Assembly (NCBI GenBank): GCA_041572275.1 | Contig: JBFFSQ010000151.1 | Coordinates: 1-7,524 of the forward strand | DNA: 7,524 nt | From: JBFFSQ01 sp041572275 | GTDB taxonomy: Bacteria; Pseudomonadota; Gammaproteobacteria; SZUA-229 | Direction of reading: 5' to 3' | Position numbers and translations under genes: made by a program | Part shown: positions 4,765 to 7,524 of the stretch, piece after piece | How the letters are laid out: each line of letters opens with the position of its first letter | Position numbering within the stretch: position 1 is the stretch's first letter | The notes under the pieces: model-generated | Database searches by the model: none | What the model was told of the DNA's origin: nothing | The model's input: the letters and a program-made list of their open reading frames with translations, nothing else

Positions 4765-7524
4765 ATGAGCCAGAATGACGAGCAGAAATTGGGAATTTCA
4801 GGGCGTATTGCAAAAAGTTTTTTAACCACCGAAATTACATTTCTACTGGCATTGCTGGGTTTGTTTTTAGGGTTGTTTGCACTGCTCGTTACCCCAAGAG
4901 AAGAAGAACCACAAATTAATGTGACCTTTGCAAATGTATTTATCCCTTTCCCGGGTGCCTCTGCCAAAGAAGTGGAAAGCGTAGTCAGTGTGCCAGCCGA
5001 ACAAACTCTGTCAGAAATTAGCGGCGTCAAACATGTGTATTCGGTGTCACGGCCTGGTATGTCGGTGCTCACGGTAGAATATGAAGTGGGTGAGGACCGT
5101 ACACAGGCCATACTGCGTTTGTATGACAAGGTGTTTTCCAACAGTGACTGGTTTCCACAAACCCTGGGTGTGGGTCAGCCTATTATCAAGCCTAAAGGCA
5201 TTGATGATGTACCGATTGTTACCCTAACCCTGTGGAGTCGTGATCAATCAACGACTGGATTTGAATTATTGCAGGTGGCTCATTCGCTCGAGGCAGAACT
5301 GAAGCGTGTACCTGGAACCCGTGAAATATTTACTATTGGTGGTGCACAACAGGTGGTACATGTTTTGCTCGACCCCCATAAGTTATCGACTTTTGGTTTA
5401 GCGCTAGGTGATCTACAACGGGCATTAAGCTTTAGTAATGTAAGTCATGATGCGGGATCTCTGGTGAAGGCTAATGAGGAAATACCAGTAACGGCTGGTC
5501 AGTTCCTGTCGACTGCCGAAGAAGTGGCGCAACTGGTGGTGGCGATGAATGCAGGCAAGCCTGTATACCTGCAGGATGTAGCAGAGATTCGTTTTGGTGC
5601 GGCCCATCCTGAGTCTTTTGTTTTTCACGGTGAGAGCCTGGTTAATAGTCAGGCTCAGCAGGCGATTCATTATCCAGCTGTGACCCTGGCCGTGGCCAAG
5701 AAGCCTGGAACCAATGCGGTGGATATTGCCAATGCAGTGATTGAGCGTATGCAGCAATTGGAGGGGATTTACCTGCCAGATGGTATCAATGTCAGTATTA
5801 CCCGTAATTACGGTAAAACCGCTGATGAAAAAGCGAAAACCCTGATCACTAAATTGATATTCGCAACCTCCGTCGTGGTTCTCCTGGTTCTGTTTACCCT
5901 TGGTAAACGTGAAGCTTTGATTGTGGGTACGGCGGTAGTGATTACTCTTGCCATAACGTTGTTCGCTTCCTGGGCCTGGGGCTTTACCCTGAATCGTGTG
6001 TCGCTATTTGCCTTGATTTTCTCCATTGGTATTCTGGTCGATGATGCCATTGTGGTGGTGGAAAATATCCACCGGCATCTGAGCCTTGGAGAGACTGACT
6101 TGCTCAAAATCATTCCCATAGCTGTAGATGAAGTGGGTGGCCCCACGATTCTTGCGACCTTCACCGTTATCGCGGCATTGTTACCGATGGCTTTTGTAAC
6201 GGGGCTGATGGGGCCCTACATGAGTCCTATTCCGATCAATGCCAGTTTAGGTATGTTGATTTCACTGGCCGTGGCTTTTGTTATCACACCCTGGATGACC
6301 TATAAAATTTTGCCACCCCATGCTGCACATTCGTCAGAACTGGAAGCAGAAAAGGGCGTTGGGCGTTTATTCACCAAACTAATCGGGCCGTTTATTGATG
6401 ATACTGATGGTGCTAAACGTAGACGCCAGTTAGGCGGCGGTGTTCTGGTGTTGATTCTACTATCAGTAGGCCTGGTGTATTCCCAGCATGTTGTGCTGAA
6501 AATGCTACCGTTTGATAACAAGTCTGAATTTCAGGTGATTGTGGATATGCCCGAAGGTACACCATTGGAACAGACCAATCGGGTGCTCGATGAACTGGCT
6601 GCCTATATTGCCCGTGTGCCGGAAGTGACGGACTATCAGATTTACACAGGTACAGCGGCGCCGATTAATTTTAATGGCCTGGTGCGTCAGTATTATTTGC
6701 GTTCTGCAGCCAATGTCGGTGATATTCAGGTGAACCTGCTGGATAAATCCTTACGTGATCGAAAAAGTCATGAAGTGGCCCAGAGCATTCGTGCTCCATT
6801 GCAGGCGATCGGTGATAAATACCGGGCCAATGTGAAAATTGCTGAAGTGCCACCGGGTCCACCAGTGATGTCGCCACTGGTCGCTGAAATTTATGGTCTT
6901 AATTATGCTGGCCAGCTGGATGTGGCCAGGGAAATTCATCAGGTGTTTCGCGACACGCCCGATATTGTGGATGTTGATGACAGCATCGTTGCACCCAGTC
7001 CGCGTTATATTATCCATGTCGATCGTCAGAAAGCCGCCATGCTGGGTGTTTCTCAGGAGGATGTCAGTCGTATCCTTAAAACCTTGCTGGCTGGAGATGA
7101 TGTGGCCTGGCTGCATGGGGAGCAGTTCAAAATCGCAGTGCCGATTCGAGTCGAGTTACCACTGAGTGAAAAATCGGACATTGAAAAAATATTGTCGACC
7201 AAACTTTTTAGCGAGTCTGGCGCGCAGGTGCCTCTGGAGGATATCGTCAGCATTCAGCATACCCGTCGTGAGCAGGCGATCTATCACAAAGATTTGCTTC
7301 GAGTTGTGTTTGTGACCGGTGATATGTCCGGTGAGCTTGATAGTCCTCTGTATGGTATGGCCGATATGGTGTCGACGCTGAAGCAGCATGTGTTTGCTAA
7401 CGGTAACCGCATTCGCCAGTACTATATTGATCCACCGGATAATCCCTATGAACATAGCATGAAATGGGATGGTGAGTGGCAGGTGACCTATGAAACCTTT
7501 CGTGACATGGGTATTGCTTATTCC
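4765..7524 (+). CDS. RND efflux permease subunit, 3' end beyond window
   Basis: This is the inner-membrane, proton-driven pump of the AcrB/ACR_tran superfamily. The 920 codons seen are open to the last base. Seen: a cytoplasmic N-tail; TM1 at about 23-43; first periplasmic loop at 44-355 (VFIPFPGASAKEVESVVS, then EISGVKHVYSVS); TM2-TM6 at about 360-515, including TM4 with FSIGILVDDAIVVVENIHRH, whose D426 and D427 match the proton-relay Asp pair D407/D408 of AcrB; TM7 at about 557-573; then the second periplasmic loop (KMLPFDNKSEFQVIVDMPEGTP at 579-600). The window stops just before TM8 (YETFRDMGIAYS), so the TM10 Lys and the C-terminus are not seen; about 100-200 residues are missing by comparison with the family. 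The start ATG lies two bases after the adaptor TAA, with only a weak GTGAGA upstream, consistent with translational coupling. The Asp pair favours a drug or organic-substrate pump over CusA-type metal pumps, but ENIHRH after it recalls metal-type ENAHK, so the substrate stays open. No frameshift is seen. Confidence 0.94.
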   Translation, partial: MSQNDEQKLGISGRIAKSFLTTEITFLLALLGLFLGLFALLVTPREEEPQINVTFANVFIPFPGASAKEVESVVSVPAEQTLSEISGVKHVYSVSRPGMSVLTVEYEVGEDRTQAILRLYDKVFSNSDWFPQTLGVGQPIIKPKGIDDVPIVTLTLWSRDQSTTGFELLQVAHSLEAELKRVPGTREIFTIGGAQQVVHVLLDPHKLSTFGLALGDLQRALSFSNVSHDAGSLVKANEEIPVTAGQFLSTAEEVAQLVVAMNAGKPVYLQDVAEIRFGAAHPESFVFHGESLVNSQAQQAIHYPAVTLAVAKKPGTNAVDIANAVIERMQQLEGIYLPDGINVSITRNYGKTADEKAKTLITKLIFATSVVVLLVLFTLGKREALIVGTAVVITLAITLFASWAWGFTLNRVSLFALIFSIGILVDDAIVVVENIHRHLSLGETDLLKIIPIAVDEVGGPTILATFTVIAALLPMAFVTGLMGPYMSPIPINASLGMLISLAVAFVITPWMTYKILPPHAAHSSELEAEKGVGRLFTKLIGPFIDDTDGAKRRRQLGGGVLVLILLSVGLVYSQHVVLKMLPFDNKSEFQVIVDMPEGTPLEQTNRVLDELAAYIARVPEVTDYQIYTGTAAPINFNGLVRQYYLRSAANVGDIQVNLLDKSLRDRKSHEVAQSIRAPLQAIGDKYRANVKIAEVPPGPPVMSPLVAEIYGLNYAGQLDVAREIHQVFRDTPDIVDVDDSIVAPSPRYIIHVDRQKAAMLGVSQEDVSRILKTLLAGDDVAWLHGEQFKIAVPIRVELPLSEKSDIEKILSTKLFSESGAQVPLEDIVSIQHTRREQAIYHKDLLRVVFVTGDMSGELDSPLYGMADMVSTLKQHVFANGNRIRQYYIDPPDNPYEHSMKWDGEWQVTYETFRDMGIAYS

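Noticed and set aside
4731..7455. Several minus-strand open frames of 60-136 codons inside the adaptor and permease genes.
   Set aside because: They are low-complexity or Ser/Thr/Arg-rich shadows of a strongly conserved RND reading frame, with no recognisable domain or start signal.
1..7524. Mobile element, CRISPR, toxin-antitoxin or defence system.
   Set aside because: No transposase, direct-repeat array, integrase, att-like repeat or characteristic small gene pair was found, and base composition appears uniform by eye.

Overview
The window looks like ordinary chromosome of a gammaproteobacterium. The evidence is a bacterial-type ProS N-terminus, a DUF4105/Lnb-like envelope protein, a BPSS1780-type membrane protein, a DUF4124 protein and an RND efflux pair. 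Base composition appears moderate and even by eye. I see no insertion sequence, phage gene, tRNA, rRNA or CRISPR array. Genes are packed tightly, and no gene-free stretch exceeds about 120 bases.

Layout, left to right. Positions 1-79 (minus) hold the first 26 codons of proS, running off the left edge. Divergent from it, 99-2015 (plus) encodes a secreted protein with a His/Cys DUF4105 domain and a strand-rich C-terminal half ending in Phe. Its stop codon overlaps, in a shared CTAG, the stop of a convergent three-gene minus-strand unit. In order of transcription that unit is a DUF4124 secreted protein (3170-3610), a MIF/phenylpyruvate tautomerase-like protein (2822-3160) and a polytopic BPSS1780-family membrane protein (2012-2803). 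A short divergent control region (3611-3730) separates it from a plus-strand efflux operon: a periplasmic adaptor (3731-4762), then an RND inner-membrane permease (4765 to the right edge, 920 codons seen, 3' end missing).

How the genes work together. The adaptor and permease should form the inner-membrane and periplasmic parts of a tripartite proton-driven efflux pump. No outer-membrane factor or regulator is visible, so these lie beyond the right edge or elsewhere. The region between the pump operon and the DUF4124 operon has candidate divergent promoters around a perfect 6-1-6 inverted repeat (3660-3672), which might be an operator shared by both. The three minus-strand genes are probably co-transcribed, but their families do not suggest one pathway.

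I found no clearly new system. The most interesting points are the Lnb-like protein with its possible outer-membrane barrel, the compact proS/DUF4105 divergent start region that puts the start codon of the DUF4105 gene in doubt, and the palindrome in the efflux control region.
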